A stretch of DNA of 64,000 bases from an uncultured Massilia sp. (GTDB lineage: Bacteria > Pseudomonadota > Gammaproteobacteria > Burkholderiales > Burkholderiaceae): positions 62,001 through 126,000 of the forward strand of contig CAMLMV010000010.1 of assembly GCA_946481275.1 (NCBI GenBank), given 5' to 3'. The position numbers and the translations under genes are program-made. Under the pieces are notes generated by a model. That model did no database searches. It saw nothing but the letters and a program-made list of their open reading frames with translations, and was not told where the DNA came from. Shown piece after piece: positions 45,946 through 57,311 of the stretch (positions are counted from its first letter, which is position 1; each line of letters opens with the position of its first letter).

Positions 45946-48900
45946 GGCTGGGAAGTCGTGGGCTGGTCCTCCAGCGGATGGCGGACCAGGTGATGCTCGT
46001 CCGCGTTGCGGCGGCGGAGCTTGTCGAGGTAGACGTAGACGACGGGCGTCGTGAGGAGCGTCAGGAGCTGGCTCGCGACCAGGCCGCCGATGATGGCGAT
46101 GCCCAGCGGCTGGCGCAGCTCGGAGCCTTCGCCGAAGCCGATCGCCAGCGGCAGCGCGCCCAGCGCCGCGGCCAGGGTCGTCATCAGGATCGGGCGGAAG
46201 CGCAGCAGGCACGCCTCGCGCACGGCGTCCGTGGCCGACAGACCGCGCGCGCGCTCCGCCTCCAGCGCGAAGTCGATGATCAGGATCGCGTTCTTTTTCA
46301 CGATGCCGATCAGGAGGAACACGCCGATCAGCGCGATGATGGAAAACTCCATGCGGAACAGCAGCAGCGCCAGCACGGCGCCCACGCCGGCCGACGGCAA
46401 CGTCGACAGCACCGTGATCGGGTGCACGAGGCTTTCGTACAGGATGCCGAGCACGATGTAGATGACGACGATCGCGGCGAGGATCAGCAGCGGCTGCTGC
46501 TGGTTCGATTCCTGCGCCTGCTTCGCCTGGCCCTGGAAACTGCCGCGCACGTTGGTCGGCATGCCGATGTCGGCTTCCGCCTGCTTGACGGCCTGCTGCG
46601 CTTCCGACAGCGAATAGCCGTCGGCGAGGTTGAACGAGATCGTCGTCGCCAGCTCGCCGTCCTGGTGGTTGACGGAGCTCGGCGTCGAGCGTTCCGCGAA
46701 GTGCGCGATGGCCGACAGCGGCACCATCGTGGTGGCGGACGACGACAGCGCCGCGCCGCTGGACGGGTCGCGCGCCGCCGTCAGGTTCGCGGGCGCGGCG
46801 GGCGTGCCGGCGGTGGTGGCCGTGGCCGCGTTCTTCGACGGCACGTAGACGTCGTCCAGCGCCGCCGGCGAGCGCGCATACTGCTGCGCGACGCCCATGA
46901 TCACGTGGTACTGGTTCAACTCGTCGTAGATGTTGGCGACCTGGCGCTGGCCGAACGCGTCGTACAGCGCGTTGTCGATGTCCTTCGCGCTGATGCCGAG
47001 GCGCGAGGCGGTCTGCTTGTCGATGTCGACATAGGTCTCGACGCCGTTGTCCGCCTGGTCGGTGTCGACGTCGGTCAGCGCCTTTTGCCCCTTCATCGCG
47101 TCGGCCAGCTTCGTCGCCCACGTCTTGAGGTCGGCGCGGTTGTCGCTCTTCAGCGTGTACTGGTACGTGGAGTTCGACTGGCGCCCGCCCATGCGCAGGT
47201 CCTGCACGGGATTCAGGAACAGCTGCACGCCCGTCACCTGCGCGAGCTTCGGCCGCAGGCGCGCGATCACGGCCTGGCCGCTCTCGCCCTTGGCGCGCTC
47301 CTCGACCGGCTTCAGGTTCAGGAACATGAAGCCGCCGCCCGCGCGCGAGCCGCCCGTGAAGCCGACGACGGTGTCCACGGCGGGGTCGCTCTTGATGATG
47401 TTGACGAGCTGGCGCAGCTTGCCCTGCATGGCCTGGAACGAGATGCTCTGGTCGGCGCGCAGGCCGCCGTTGACCTGGCCCGTGTCCTGCTGCGGGAAGA
47501 AGCCTTTCGGCGCGCCTGAAAACAGGTACACGTTCAGGCCGACGACGAACACGAGGATCAGCATCACGAGCGCCTTCATGTCGAGCGCCCAGTCGAGCGC
47601 GTGCTCGTACGACTTCAGCACACCGTTGAAGCTGCGCTCGGCCCAGCGGCCGAGGCGACCCTGCCTGCGGCCCACGTGGTCGTGCAGCTTCTGGCCCGGT
47701 TTCAGCAGCATCGCGCACAGCATCGGCGTCGTCGTCAGCGAGATCACGAGCGAGATCATCACCGCGGCCGACAGGGTGACGGCGAATTCGCGGAACAGCC
47801 GGCCCACCTGGCCGCCCATGAACAGCAGCGGGATGAACACGGCCACGAGCGACAGGCTGATGGACAGCACGGTGAAGCCCACTTCCTGCGCGCCCAGCAG
47901 CGCCGCCTTCATGCGGTCCATGCCCGCCTCCACGTGGCGGCTCGTGTTTTCCAGTACGACGATGGCGTCGTCGACGACGAAGCCGGTGGCCACCGTGAGC
48001 GCCATCAGCGACAGGTTGTTCAGGGAGAAGCCCAGCAGGTACATCACGCCGAAAGTACCGAGCAGCGACACGACGGTCGCCACGGCCGGCACGATGGTCG
48101 CGCGCACGCTGCGCAGGAACACGGAGACCACGAGCACGACGAGCAGGATCGAGATCATCAACGTCATCTCGATCTCGTGCAGCGACGCGCGGATGGAATT
48201 GGTGCGGTCCGACGCGACCTGCATGCGCACGTCCTGCGGCAACTGGGCCTGCAGTTGCGGCAGCAGCGCGCGCACGCCGTCCACGGTCTCGATGACGTTG
48301 GCGCCCGGCTGGCTCGTCACCAGCACGATCACGGCGGGTTGGCCGTTGAACAGGCCCAGCGTGTTGATGTTCTCGACGCCGTCCCATACGTCGGCGACGT
48401 CCTGCAGCCGGATCGCGGAACCGTTGCGCCACGCGACGACGAGGCCCTTGTAGTCGGCTGCGGTGCGGCCATTGGTCGGCGTGTTCGCCTGCGAATAGAT
48501 CTGCAGGCGCATGCCCTGTCCTTCCAGCGCGCCCTTCGGCCGGTTGGCGTTGGTCGCCTGGATGGCAGCGCGCACGTCCTCGGTCGACAGGCCGTACTGG
48601 TTCAGCTGGTACGGGTTCAGGTCGACGCGCACGGCGGGCAGCGAGCCGCCGCCGATTTCCACGTCGCCCACGCCCTTCACCTGCGCGAGCTTCTGCTGCA
48701 CGACGTTCGACACCTCGTCGTAGATCTGGCCGGGCGAACGCGTCTTCGACGTCAGCGCGAGGATGATCACGGGCGCATCGGACGGATTGGCCTTGCGGTA
48801 CGTCGGGTTGCTGCGCAGGGTGGCCGGCAGGTCGGCACGCGCCGCATTGATCGCGGCCTGCACTTCGCGCGCGGCGGAATCGATCTGGCGCGTCAGGTCG

Positions 48901-49184
48901 AACTGCAGGTTGATGCGGGTGGAGCCGTTGCCGCTGCTGGACGTCATCTCGTTGACGCCCGCGATGACGCCCAGCCGCCGTTCCAGCGGCGTGGCCACCG
49001 ACGTTGCCATCGTGTCCGGACTGCCGCCCGGCAGGTTGGCCGACACGGAGATCGTCGGGAAGTCGACCTGCGGCAGCGGCGACACGGGCAGCACGAAGAA
49101 CGCGCCGATGCCCGCCAGCGCGATGCCGATGGTCAGCAGCACCGTCGCGATGGGCCGCTTGATGAACGGCTGCGAGAGACTCAT
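45942..49184 (-). CDS. mdtC: RND multidrug efflux pump subunit, MdtC-like
   Basis: A 1080-residue inner-membrane RND proton-drug antiporter with 12 helices and two large periplasmic loops. The proton-relay aspartates are in GFVVDDAIV (helix 4) and the lysine in IVKKNAI (helix 10). A Ala/Thr-rich insert in the second loop (about 770-815) makes it longer than its partner. Pairing with a second RND gene mirrors MdtB-MdtC heterotrimers. ATGA overlaps join it to the genes on both sides. Confidence 0.9.
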   Translation of the reverse strand: MSLSQPFIKRPIATVLLTIGIALAGIGAFFVLPVSPLPQVDFPTISVSANLPGGSPDTMATSVATPLERRLGVIAGVNEMTSSSGNGSTRINLQFDLTRQIDSAAREVQAAINAARADLPATLRSNPTYRKANPSDAPVIILALTSKTRSPGQIYDEVSNVVQQKLAQVKGVGDVEIGGGSLPAVRVDLNPYQLNQYGLSTEDVRAAIQATNANRPKGALEGQGMRLQIYSQANTPTNGRTAADYKGLVVAWRNGSAIRLQDVADVWDGVENINTLGLFNGQPAVIVLVTSQPGANVIETVDGVRALLPQLQAQLPQDVRMQVASDRTNSIRASLHEIEMTLMISILLVVLVVSVFLRSVRATIVPAVATVVSLLGTFGVMYLLGFSLNNLSLMALTVATGFVVDDAIVVLENTSRHVEAGMDRMKAALLGAQEVGFTVLSISLSLVAVFIPLLFMGGQVGRLFREFAVTLSAAVMISLVISLTTTPMLCAMLLKPGQKLHDHVGRRQGRLGRWAERSFNGVLKSYEHALDWALDMKALVMLILVFVVGLNVYLFSGAPKGFFPQQDTGQVNGGLRADQSISFQAMQGKLRQLVNIIKSDPAVDTVVGFTGGSRAGGGFMFLNLKPVEERAKGESGQAVIARLRPKLAQVTGVQLFLNPVQDLRMGGRQSNSTYQYTLKSDNRADLKTWATKLADAMKGQKALTDVDTDQADNGVETYVDIDKQTASRLGISAKDIDNALYDAFGQRQVANIYDELNQYHVIMGVAQQYARSPAALDDVYVPSKNAATATTAGTPAAPANLTAARDPSSGAALSSSATTMVPLSAIAHFAERSTPSSVNHQDGELATTISFNLADGYSLSEAQQAVKQAEADIGMPTNVRGSFQGQAKQAQESNQQQPLLILAAIVVIYIVLGILYESLVHPITVLSTLPSAGVGAVLALLLFRMEFSIIALIGVFLLIGIVKKNAILIIDFALEAERARGLSATDAVREACLLRFRPILMTTLAAALGALPLAIGFGEGSELRQPLGIAIIGGLVASQLLTLLTTPVVYVYLDKLRRRNADEHHLVRHPLEDQPTTSQP

Positions 49185-52100
49185 GCACCGGCCCCGCCGG
49201 GTTTGACCGCGGCCGGCTTGGGAGGCTCGGCCCCGCGCCAGCGCCGCGCGAGGCGGTCGAACGCGAGATAGATGACGGGCGTCGTGAACAGCGTGAGCAG
49301 CTGGCTGACGATCAGGCCGCCGAAGATGGCAAGGCCCAGCGGCCGGCGCAGCTCCGCGCCCTCGCCCCAGCCGAACATCAGCGGGATGGCGGCGAACAGC
49401 GCGGCCAGGGTCGTCATGATGATGGGGCGGAAGCGCAGCATCGCGGCCTGGTGGATCGCCGTCCTCGGGTCCTTGCCCTCGTCGCGCTCGGCCTCGATGG
49501 CGAAGTCGATCATCATGATCGCGTTCTTCTTCACGATGCCGATCAGGAGGATGATGCCGATGATGCCGATGACGCCGAGGCCCTGCCCCGTGATGCCCAA
49601 TGCGAGCAGCGCGCCGACGCCGGCCGACGGCAGGGTCGACAGGATGGTCAGCGGGTGGATGTAGCTCTCATACAGCACCCCCAGCACGATGTACACGCAG
49701 ACGACGGCAGCTAAAATCAGCCACAGCTGGTTCGACAGCGACGCCTGGTACGCGCCGGACGCGCCGAGGAACGTCATGGTCACGGAGCCCGGCAGGCCGA
49801 TCTCCTGCGCGACTTCCTTGATGGCGGCGACGGCCGTGCCCAGCTTGATGCCGGACGCGGTGTCGAAGCCGATCGTCGTCGCCGGGTACTGCGCCACGTG
49901 CGTGATCTGCAGCGGCGCGGCCTGCTCCGTGATGGAGGCGATCGCGGACAGCGGTGTCGGCGCGCCGGAACCCGTGCGCAGCTGCAGGTCCGACAGCGCG
50001 TCGAGCGACATCTTTTCGTCCTGCTGCGCTTCCAGGATCACGCGGTACTGGTTCGTCTCCGTGAAGATGGTCGACACGATGCGCTGGCCGAACGCGCTGT
50101 ACAACGCGTCGTCGACGTTCGACGCCGTCACGGACAACCGCGACGCGCTGTCGCGGTCGATGTTGACGTAGGCGGCCGCGCCGGTGGCGCCGGCGTCCGT
50201 CACGACGTTGGCCAGCTCCTTGCGGCGCGCCATCGCCGCGACCATCCTGTGGGCCCACTCCGTCACCGTCTTCGTGTCAGCGCCCTCGATCGACAGGCGG
50301 TACTGGGTCGGTCCCGTCTCGGCGTCGATGGTGAGGTCCTGCGTCGGCTGCAGGTACAGGGTGACGCCGGCCACGTTCTGCGCCACGCGGCGGCGCAGGC
50401 GGTCCATGATGTCCTGCTGGTCGCCGTGGTTCGCCTTCAGGTTGATCAGCATGGTGCCCGTGTGGAGCATCGTGTTGTTGGCGGCGTCCACGCCCACCGT
50501 CGACGCGAGCGATTCGACGTCCGGGTCGGCCAGGATCTCGCGCGCGGCGGCCTGCTGCATCTCGGCCATCGAACTGTACGAGATCGCCTGGCGCGCTTCC
50601 ACGCGCGCCTGCAGCTGGCCCGTGTCCTGCGTGGGGAACAGGCTTTTCGGGATGAAGGTCCACAGGATCGCCGTCAGCACGAGCGTGCCCAGTGCGACGA
50701 GCAGGGTCAGGCCCTGGCGGGCCAGCACCCAGTTCAGGCCGCGGTCGTAGTGGCCCACGGTCCAGTCGAAGAACGACTGGAACTTGCGGGCGAATGGGTT
50801 TTCGTGCGACTTGTCGTGCTGCTTGAGCCAGCGGGCCGACATCATCGGCACGAGCGTCAGCGACACGACGGCCGAGATCAGGATCGTGATCGCGAGCGAC
50901 ACGGCGAATTCGCGGAACAGCCGGCCCACGACGTCGCCCATGAACAGCAGCGGGATCAGCACGGCGATCAGCGACACGGTCAGCGAGATGATGGTGAAGC
51001 CGATCTGCGTGGCGCCCTTGAGCGCGGCGCCCATCGGCCTCTCGCCTTCCTCGATGTAGCGCGAGATGTTCTCGATCATGACGATGGCGTCGTCGACGAC
51101 GAAGCCGGTCGCGATCGTCAGCGCCATCAGCGACAGGTTGTTCAGGCTGTACCCAAGCAGGTACATGATGCCGAACGTGCCGACGAGCGAGATCGGCACC
51201 GCGAGGCTCGCGATCACGGTGGCGCGGATGCTGTGCAGGAAGGCGAAGATCACGAGCACGACGAGGACGACCGCCAGTACGAGCTCGATCTGCACGTGTT
51301 CGACGGATGCCCGGATGCCGTTCGTGCGGTCCGACAGGACGTCCATGTGGATGCTCTGCGGCAGGCTGGCCTGGAGTTCGGGCAGGCGCTGCTTGATGGC
51401 GTCCACGGTGGCGATCACGTTGGCACCGGGCTGGCGCTGCACGTTCAGGATGATCGCCGGCTTCATGTTGGCCCACGCACCGAGCTTGACGTTTTCCGCG
51501 CTGTCGACGACCTTCGCCACGTCGCCCAGGCGCACGGGCGCGCCGTTCCTGTACGCGACGATCAGGTTCGTGTAGTCGGGCACCGTCACCAGCTGGTCGT
51601 TGGCGTTGATGGTGTACGCGCGCAGCGGGCCGTCGAAGCTGCCCTTCGCGCTGTTGGCATTCGCGTTCGTGATCGCGGTGCGCAGCGTGTCGAGACCGAG
51701 GCCGTTCGCGGCGAGCGCCTCCGTGTTGGCCTGGATGCGCACGGCCGGACGCTGGCCGCCCTGCAGGGTGACGAGACCCACGCCCGTCACCTGGCTGATC
51801 TTCAGCGCGAGGCGCGTGTTGACGAGGTTCTGCACCTCCGTCAGCGGCATCGAATCGGACGTGATGGCGAGCGTCAGCACCGGTGCATCGGCCGGGTTGA
51901 CCTTGGCGTAGACCGGCGGCGCCGGCAGGTCGGTGGGCAGTAGCGAGCCGCCCGCGTTGATCGCGGCCTGGACTTCCTGCTCGGCCACGTCGAGCGTCTG
52001 GCCCAGCGTGAACTGCAGGGTGATCACGGAGACGCCGGCCGCGCTGTTGGAACTCATGCGCGCGAGGCCCGACATCTGGCCGAACTGGCGTTCCAGCGGC

Positions 52101-52294
52101 GCCGTCACGGTGCGCGCCATCACTTCCGGGCTCGCGCCCGGATACAGCGTCTGCACCTGGATGGTCGGGAAGTCGACCTGCGGCAGCGCGGAGAGCGGCA
52201 GGAATTTATAGCCGACGAGGCCCGCCAGCACGATCGCCAGCATCAGCAGCGACGTGGCGACTGGGCGGCGGATGAAGGGTGCGGATGGACTCAT
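49181..52294 (-). CDS. mdtB: RND multidrug efflux pump subunit, MdtB-like
   Basis: A 1037-residue RND transporter, the partner of the next gene. It has the same plan: helix 1, a large periplasmic loop, helices 2-6, an amphipathic linker, helix 7, a second loop and helices 8-12. The relay residues GFVVDDAIV and IVKKNAI are present. Length and order (adaptor, B, C) match the E. coli mdtABC operon. Its start is 10 bases after the adaptor stop. Confidence 0.9.
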   Translation of the reverse strand: MSPSAPFIRRPVATSLLMLAIVLAGLVGYKFLPLSALPQVDFPTIQVQTLYPGASPEVMARTVTAPLERQFGQMSGLARMSSNSAAGVSVITLQFTLGQTLDVAEQEVQAAINAGGSLLPTDLPAPPVYAKVNPADAPVLTLAITSDSMPLTEVQNLVNTRLALKISQVTGVGLVTLQGGQRPAVRIQANTEALAANGLGLDTLRTAITNANANSAKGSFDGPLRAYTINANDQLVTVPDYTNLIVAYRNGAPVRLGDVAKVVDSAENVKLGAWANMKPAIILNVQRQPGANVIATVDAIKQRLPELQASLPQSIHMDVLSDRTNGIRASVEHVQIELVLAVVLVVLVIFAFLHSIRATVIASLAVPISLVGTFGIMYLLGYSLNNLSLMALTIATGFVVDDAIVMIENISRYIEEGERPMGAALKGATQIGFTIISLTVSLIAVLIPLLFMGDVVGRLFREFAVSLAITILISAVVSLTLVPMMSARWLKQHDKSHENPFARKFQSFFDWTVGHYDRGLNWVLARQGLTLLVALGTLVLTAILWTFIPKSLFPTQDTGQLQARVEARQAISYSSMAEMQQAAAREILADPDVESLASTVGVDAANNTMLHTGTMLINLKANHGDQQDIMDRLRRRVAQNVAGVTLYLQPTQDLTIDAETGPTQYRLSIEGADTKTVTEWAHRMVAAMARRKELANVVTDAGATGAAAYVNIDRDSASRLSVTASNVDDALYSAFGQRIVSTIFTETNQYRVILEAQQDEKMSLDALSDLQLRTGSGAPTPLSAIASITEQAAPLQITHVAQYPATTIGFDTASGIKLGTAVAAIKEVAQEIGLPGSVTMTFLGASGAYQASLSNQLWLILAAVVCVYIVLGVLYESYIHPLTILSTLPSAGVGALLALGITGQGLGVIGIIGIILLIGIVKKNAIMMIDFAIEAERDEGKDPRTAIHQAAMLRFRPIIMTTLAALFAAIPLMFGWGEGAELRRPLGLAIFGGLIVSQLLTLFTTPVIYLAFDRLARRWRGAEPPKPAAVKPGGAGA

Positions 52295-52304
52295 GCGGCA
52301 CTCC

Positions 52305-53621
52305 TCATTGCGCCGCCCCGCCCTGCTGCTGGCGGCGGCGATGCTGGCCCGCCTGGCCGCCCTGCCCGCGCGCCGGATGCTCGCCCGGCAGCGTCACCTT
52401 CGCGCCATCCTTGAGGCGGTCGGCGCCTTCCGTGATCACGGTCTCGCCGCCTTTCAGGCCGCTCGTGATCTCGACGCGCTCGGCATCTTCCTCGCCCCGC
52501 TTCACGTTCGTCAGCGCCACCGTGCGGGTCTGCGGATCCAGCACGTAGACGTAGTCGCCGTTGGCGCCGTGGCGCAGCGCCGTCACCGGCACCGTGATCG
52601 CGTTCTTGATGACGTTCACCTGCAGGCGGACGTTCACGAACTGGTTGGGGAACAGTTTGGAGGCCTCGTTGCCGAAGCGGGCCTTGGCCTTGACGGTGCC
52701 GGTCGAGGTGTCGACCTGGTTGTCCAGCGCCATGAAGCGGCCCTGCGCCAGTTCGCGCGTACGGGTGCGGTCCAGCGCCGTCGCGGGCAAGGTCGCGTTC
52801 GCGTTGATGCGCTCCTGGATCGCGGGCAGGTGGTCCTGCGGCACGGCGAATTCGACGTCGATCGGCGATTGCTGGGTGATGACGGCAATGCCGTTCGCGT
52901 CGCTGCTGGCCACGAGGTTGCCGATGTCCACCGTGCGCAGGCCCACGCGGCCGGCGATCGGTGCGCGCACCTGCGTGTAGCCGAGGTTGATCCGGGCGAT
53001 GCCTTCGGCCGCCTTGTCGGTCGTGACGGCGCCCTGCAGCTGTTTCACCAGGGCCGCCTGCGTGTCGACGTCCTGGCGCGCGATCGAGTCCTGCTGGAGC
53101 AGCGTCTGGTAGCGGCCCAGCAGGACCTTGGCCGATTCGAGCTGCGCCTCGTCGCGCTGGCGCTGGCCCGTCGCCTGCAGCAGCGCCATCTCGGATGGGC
53201 GCGGGTCGATCGTCGCCAGGACCTGGCCCTGCTTGACCAGCTGGCCTTCCGTGAACAGGATCTTCTGCAGCACGCCGCCCACCTGCGGCCGCACGGTCGC
53301 GACGGCGGCCGGGGTCACGGTGCCGAGGGCGTCCAGCACGATCGGGATGTCGGCCCGCTCGGCCTTGCCGACACCGACCGTCGTGGCCGGCATGCCGCGC
53401 CCGCCGCCCGGACCACCGCGGCCCGCCCCGGGTCCGCCCGCGCCCTGCCTGCCCGCACCGCCGGGCGCGCCCTGCGGCTGCTGGTGCACGAGGTGCCAGG
53501 CCAGCCAGCCCAGGCCGCCCATCGCGAGGATGGCGATGATGGTCCCGATGATGCGGGTGCGGCGCGAGCGCTTGGGTTGGGTCGGGGTTTTATTCTTGTC
53601 GGGTGTGACGGTCGAATCCAT
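52305..53621 (-). CDS. mdtA: RND periplasmic adaptor, MdtA-like
   Basis: A 438-residue adaptor. A basic cytoplasmic start (KRSRRTR), one membrane anchor (about 25-45), a Gly-rich low-complexity stretch (about 50-80) and then lipoyl, hairpin and barrel domains ([44 protein letters not shown]). It would bridge MdtBC to the outer-membrane factor. The ATG at 53621 has AAGGA at proper spacing; an open extension upstream to 53681 has none. First gene of a five-gene operon; 53622-53803 should hold its promoter, in which I see no confident -35/-10 pair. Confidence 0.9.
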   Translation of the reverse strand: MDSTVTPDKNKTPTQPKRSRRTRIIGTIIAILAMGGLGWLAWHLVHQQPQGAPGGAGRQGAGGPGAGRGGPGGGRGMPATTVGVGKAERADIPIVLDALGTVTPAAVATVRPQVGGVLQKILFTEGQLVKQGQVLATIDPRPSEMALLQATGQRQRDEAQLESAKVLLGRYQTLLQQDSIARQDVDTQAALVKQLQGAVTTDKAAEGIARINLGYTQVRAPIAGRVGLRTVDIGNLVASSDANGIAVITQQSPIDVEFAVPQDHLPAIQERINANATLPATALDRTRTRELAQGRFMALDNQVDTSTGTVKAKARFGNEASKLFPNQFVNVRLQVNVIKNAITVPVTALRHGANGDYVYVLDPQTRTVALTNVKRGEEDAERVEITSGLKGGETVITEGADRLKDGAKVTLPGEHPARGQGGQAGQHRRRQQQGGAAQ

Positions 53622-53803
53622 GTTAATCCTTGGCGGCCGAGTGTTCAAAAGCACAATAAATGTTCCTTTGAAATGTAGCACGGCCTGTCATTGCCTTATG
53701 TTTCGTAACGTACGGTGAGCGAATCCTCTCTCCCGGCATAGGAAGTTGCATCTTTACATGGCTTTACACAGAAGCCGCCTACATGCGGGGAGATCGAAAC
53801 AAA

Positions 53804-53831
53804 ACGGGCGTGGGAAGATTCCCACGCCCGT
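53804..53831 (-). terminator. Strong hairpin terminator of the sppA transcript
   Basis: ACGGGCGTGGGAA and TTCCCACGCCCGT form a perfect 13-bp stem with a 2-base gap, so a somewhat shorter stem with a larger loop forms in RNA. On the minus strand TTTTGTTT follows. It lies 60 bases past the sppA stop and separates sppA from the mdt promoter region. Confidence 0.8.
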
Positions 53832-53890
53832 GTTGCTTTGTATGTATGCCTGACTACACGCTGTTACAAAGATTAACGCTCCGGAAAGGT

Positions 53891-55762
53891 TCAGGGCACT
53901 CCGCACAGGCAGTGCGTGACGGCCGCGAACGGTTGCTTGCGGTCGGCGACGGCGGACAGCCAGCCCAGGTCCCTGGTAATGCCTGCCGTCGCGTTGCCGC
54001 CCAGCGCGGCCGCGCCGAGGTCGACCGGCAGCAGGCCCAGCTTCACCTGCACGTTCAGGATCTGCGCGTCCGACAGGCCCATGCGCTCGAGGACGCGTTC
54101 GGCCAGCGTGGTCGGCTGTTCGGCATACGTGACGCGGAAATCGTCGCCCAGGTGGGCCCGCCTGGCGGCCGAGCGCAGCGCGTCGCCGTAGCTGCCCAGG
54201 CGGTCGACGAGACCGCGTTCCTTGGCCTGCGTGCCCGTCCAGACGCGGCCCTGGCCCACTTCGTCGATCTTGGCCGGCGTCGTCTTGCGCGCGAGGGCGG
54301 CCTTGGTCGTGAACTCGTCGTACACGTGGTTGATGGCGGACTGGATCAGCTGGCCGAAGCGCGGATCGAGCGGGCGCAGCGGATTGTAGGCGTCCGCGAG
54401 CCACGTGGTCGTCACGCCGGCCGTGTGGATGCCCAGTTTATCGACGACCTTGTCGGCGGTCGGCAGGATGGCGAACACGCCGATCGAGCCGGTGACGGTG
54501 GACGGGTCGGCGATGACTTCGTCGGCCGCCATCGAGATCCAGTAGCCGCCCGACGCGGCCACGTCGCCCATCGACACGACGACCGGTTTGCCGGCCGCGC
54601 GCGTCAGTTCCAGCTCGCGCCGGATCAATTCCGAACCGTAGGCGCTGCCGCCCGGCGAATTGACGCGCAGGACGACGGCCTTCACCGACGAATCTTCGCG
54701 CACGCTGCGGATCAGGTTCGCCGTCGAGATGCCGCCCACCATGCCGGGGCCGCCCGTGCCTTCCGTGATGTCGCCGGCCGCGACGACGACGGCCACCGCG
54801 TCGCCGAACGGCTTCTCCGGATTGCGCGCCACGTAGTCGCCGAAGCTCACCTGGCGGAAGGTCTTGATGCGGTCGTCGTACACGCCGCGCTTGATGAACA
54901 TGTCGCGCACTTCGTCGCGGGTCTTGACGCCGTCGATCAGCTTCCAGTCCAGCGCCACCTTGGCCGCGTTGCCGTTGGCCGCTTCCAGGCGCTGCGGCAG
55001 CTCGTCGATGCCTTTCGCGATCGACCCCGCCGGCAGCTTGCGCGCCTTTTCGACTTCGGCCGTGTACGCGGTCCACAGGCCGTTGTACAGGAAGCTGTCC
55101 GCCTCCTGCGCAGCCTGCGACGGGCCGTTGCCGATGAACGGCTCCGCGAAGCTCTTGTACGTGCCGACCTTCATCAGGTTGACGGTGACGCCGACCTTGT
55201 CCAGCGCGTCGCGGTAGTAATTGCGGTGGCGGCCGAAGCCTTCGATCAGCACCATGCCCATCGGATGCAGGTAGATCTCGCTGGCATGCGCGGCGATCAG
55301 GTAGCGCTTCTGGTCGAAGTTGCCGCCCCAGACGACGACGCGCTTGCCGGCCGCCTTCACGCGCTCGATGCCCGCGCCGATCTCGCGCACGGACGCGAGG
55401 CCGCCGCCATCCAGCTCGTCCAGCAGCACCAGCACCTCGTTCACGTTGCTGTCCTTCGCGGCGCCGTCCAGCGCCTTCAGCACGTCCGGCAGGCGCACGA
55501 GGCGGCGGCCGTTGCCCGACAGGCCGGCGACGACGGAATCGCGCACGCTGCCCGCGCGCGCCTCGACCAGTTCGCCCTTCAGGTCGAGCACGAGCGCCGT
55601 CTTGGGCGCCAGCGGCTTGAGGCCGCCGCCGAACAGGGCCCAGACGAAGGCGATCAGGATGACGAGGAAGATGAGGTTCAGCACGAAGCGGCGGGTGGCG
55701 TCGAGGCCGCGCCACAGCGCGCCGATGCCACGGCGCAGGGAGGAGAAAGGCTTGAATGACAT
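53891..55762 (-). CDS. sppA: Signal peptide peptidase SppA, long form
   Basis: A 623-residue inner-membrane serine protease that digests left-over signal peptides. One membrane anchor (about 27-45) precedes two homologous S49 domains. The catalytic pair fits Lys203 (GTYKSFAEPF) and Ser373 (NSPGGSAYGSE), split between the two domains as in the 618-residue E. coli enzyme. GGAG precedes the ATG by 5 bases. It is 11 bases downstream of the symporter gene, probably in one transcript that ends at the hairpin near 53.8 kb. Confidence 0.93.
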   Translation of the reverse strand: MSFKPFSSLRRGIGALWRGLDATRRFVLNLIFLVILIAFVWALFGGGLKPLAPKTALVLDLKGELVEARAGSVRDSVVAGLSGNGRRLVRLPDVLKALDGAAKDSNVNEVLVLLDELDGGGLASVREIGAGIERVKAAGKRVVVWGGNFDQKRYLIAAHASEIYLHPMGMVLIEGFGRHRNYYRDALDKVGVTVNLMKVGTYKSFAEPFIGNGPSQAAQEADSFLYNGLWTAYTAEVEKARKLPAGSIAKGIDELPQRLEAANGNAAKVALDWKLIDGVKTRDEVRDMFIKRGVYDDRIKTFRQVSFGDYVARNPEKPFGDAVAVVVAAGDITEGTGGPGMVGGISTANLIRSVREDSSVKAVVLRVNSPGGSAYGSELIRRELELTRAAGKPVVVSMGDVAASGGYWISMAADEVIADPSTVTGSIGVFAILPTADKVVDKLGIHTAGVTTTWLADAYNPLRPLDPRFGQLIQSAINHVYDEFTTKAALARKTTPAKIDEVGQGRVWTGTQAKERGLVDRLGSYGDALRSAARRAHLGDDFRVTYAEQPTTLAERVLERMGLSDAQILNVQVKLGLLPVDLGAAALGGNATAGITRDLGWLSAVADRKQPFAAVTHCLCGVP

Positions 55763-55773
55763 TAGGGCTCCGG

Positions 55774-57249
55774 CTAGTTGAGATTCGGTTCGGTCAATGC
55801 GGACGGCTCGGCGCGGCGCGAGATCGCGAACAGGCCGGCGAATACGAGGGCGCCGTTCACGATCAGCAGTTCGAGGCCGAGGCGGTAACTGCCCAGCAGC
55901 GCATGCTGGTAATACTCCAGCAGCGCGCACAGGATCGGCGCACCGATGGTCACCACGGGCACGAGACGGTCGTGCAGCGTCCGCGTCGTCATCATGCCGA
56001 AGGCGAACAGGCCGAGCAAGGGTCCGTATGTATAACTTGCGAGCTTCAGGATGACGACGATCATGCTGGGATTGTCCACCCATTTGAAGACGAGCACCAT
56101 CGCCAGGAACAACGCGGCGAACGCGAGGTGCACGTGGCGGCGCAGGCGCATGCGCTGGCTCTCCGTCAGGTCGGTGCGGCGCTTGATGCCGAGGATGTCG
56201 ATGCAGAACGTGGACGTCAGCGCCGTGATGGCGCCGTCGGCACTGGGGAACAGCGCCGAGATCAGCGCGATCAGGAAGATGATCTGCACCGCGGCCGGCA
56301 GATGGCCCATGACGACGGCCGGGAAGATTTTATCGCCCGTCGCCGTCACGCCGGCGAGCGGCGCGTACAGGTACAGCAGGCCGCCGAGGAACAGGAAGGC
56401 GCACAGCACGACGACCAGCACGGCCGTGAGGCTCAGCAGGTTCTTCTGCGAATCCTTCAGCGTCTTCACGGAGATCGTCTTCTGCATCATTTCCTGGTCC
56501 ATGCCCGTCATGGTGAGCACGATGAAGATGCCGGCCACGATCTGCTTGAGCCAGTAGCCGGGGCTGTCGGGGTCGTGCGTGAACACGCGCGCGAGACCCC
56601 TGTCCTGCATCTGCCGCAGCGCCTCGGGGATCGTCAGGTCGAGCTGGCCCAGCATGAAGGCGACGCAGGCGAACAGGCCGGCCAGCATGCACGTCGTCTG
56701 CAGCGTATCCGTCCAGACGATCGTCTTCACGCCGCCCTGGACCGTGTACAGCAGGATCATGCCGAGGATGACGAAGGTCGTGAGCCAGAACGGCACGCCG
56801 AGGCTGTCGAGGATGATGGTCTGCAGGACGGCGACGACGAGGTACAGCCGCGCGGTGGCGCCGAACAGGCGCGACAGGATGAAGAACCCCGCCCCGCTCT
56901 GGTAGGCGCGCCGGCCGAGGCGCACGTCGAGGTAGTGGTAGATCGACGTGAGGCGCAGGCGGTAGTACAGCGGCAGCAGCAGGACAACGACGGCGATGTA
57001 GCCGATCACGTAGCCGATGAGGATTTGCGCATAGCCGAAGCCGTCGGCCCCGACGGCGCCCGGCACGCTGATGAACGTGGCGCCGGACAGCGTGGTGCCG
57101 ACCATGCCGAACGCGACGAGCATCCAGTTGCTGCTCTTGTTGCCGATGAAGAAACTGTCGTTGTTGGCACCCCGCCCCGTGGCCCAGGCGACGCCGAGCA
57201 GCAGGGCGAAATACGCGATGAGGATGCAGAAAAGTAAAGCCGGGGACAT
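55774..57249 (-). CDS. Sodium:solute symporter (SSF/SLC5 family)
   Basis: A 491-residue membrane protein with about 13 helices. Family features are the GMVGTTLSGATFISVPGAVG segment after helix 1-2, GYVIGYIAVVVLLLPLYYR and the SSF signature region around FPSADGAITALTSTFCIDILG in helices 8-9. Substrates of the family include sugars, amino acids, sialic acid and organic acids; this one cannot be told. The ATG at 57249 is preferred because the frame upstream overlaps the LysR gene. sppA follows. Confidence 0.86.
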   Translation of the reverse strand: MSPALLFCILIAYFALLLGVAWATGRGANNDSFFIGNKSSNWMLVAFGMVGTTLSGATFISVPGAVGADGFGYAQILIGYVIGYIAVVVLLLPLYYRLRLTSIYHYLDVRLGRRAYQSGAGFFILSRLFGATARLYLVVAVLQTIILDSLGVPFWLTTFVILGMILLYTVQGGVKTIVWTDTLQTTCMLAGLFACVAFMLGQLDLTIPEALRQMQDRGLARVFTHDPDSPGYWLKQIVAGIFIVLTMTGMDQEMMQKTISVKTLKDSQKNLLSLTAVLVVVLCAFLFLGGLLYLYAPLAGVTATGDKIFPAVVMGHLPAAVQIIFLIALISALFPSADGAITALTSTFCIDILGIKRRTDLTESQRMRLRRHVHLAFAALFLAMVLVFKWVDNPSMIVVILKLASYTYGPLLGLFAFGMMTTRTLHDRLVPVVTIGAPILCALLEYYQHALLGSYRLGLELLIVNGALVFAGLFAISRRAEPSALTEPNLN

Positions 57250-57311
57250 CGGGGATCCAAAAAGTGAGCTGATCGCCCGGCAATATACACCCAAGGCGCG
57301 GCGGCAGGCTT

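Noticed and set aside
44494..49188. A 1564-codon frame joining the outer-membrane factor to a translated out-of-phase part of mdtC
   Set aside because: Only the part below 45945 codes; the rest is mdtC read in another phase. The ATGA overlap marks the true boundary.
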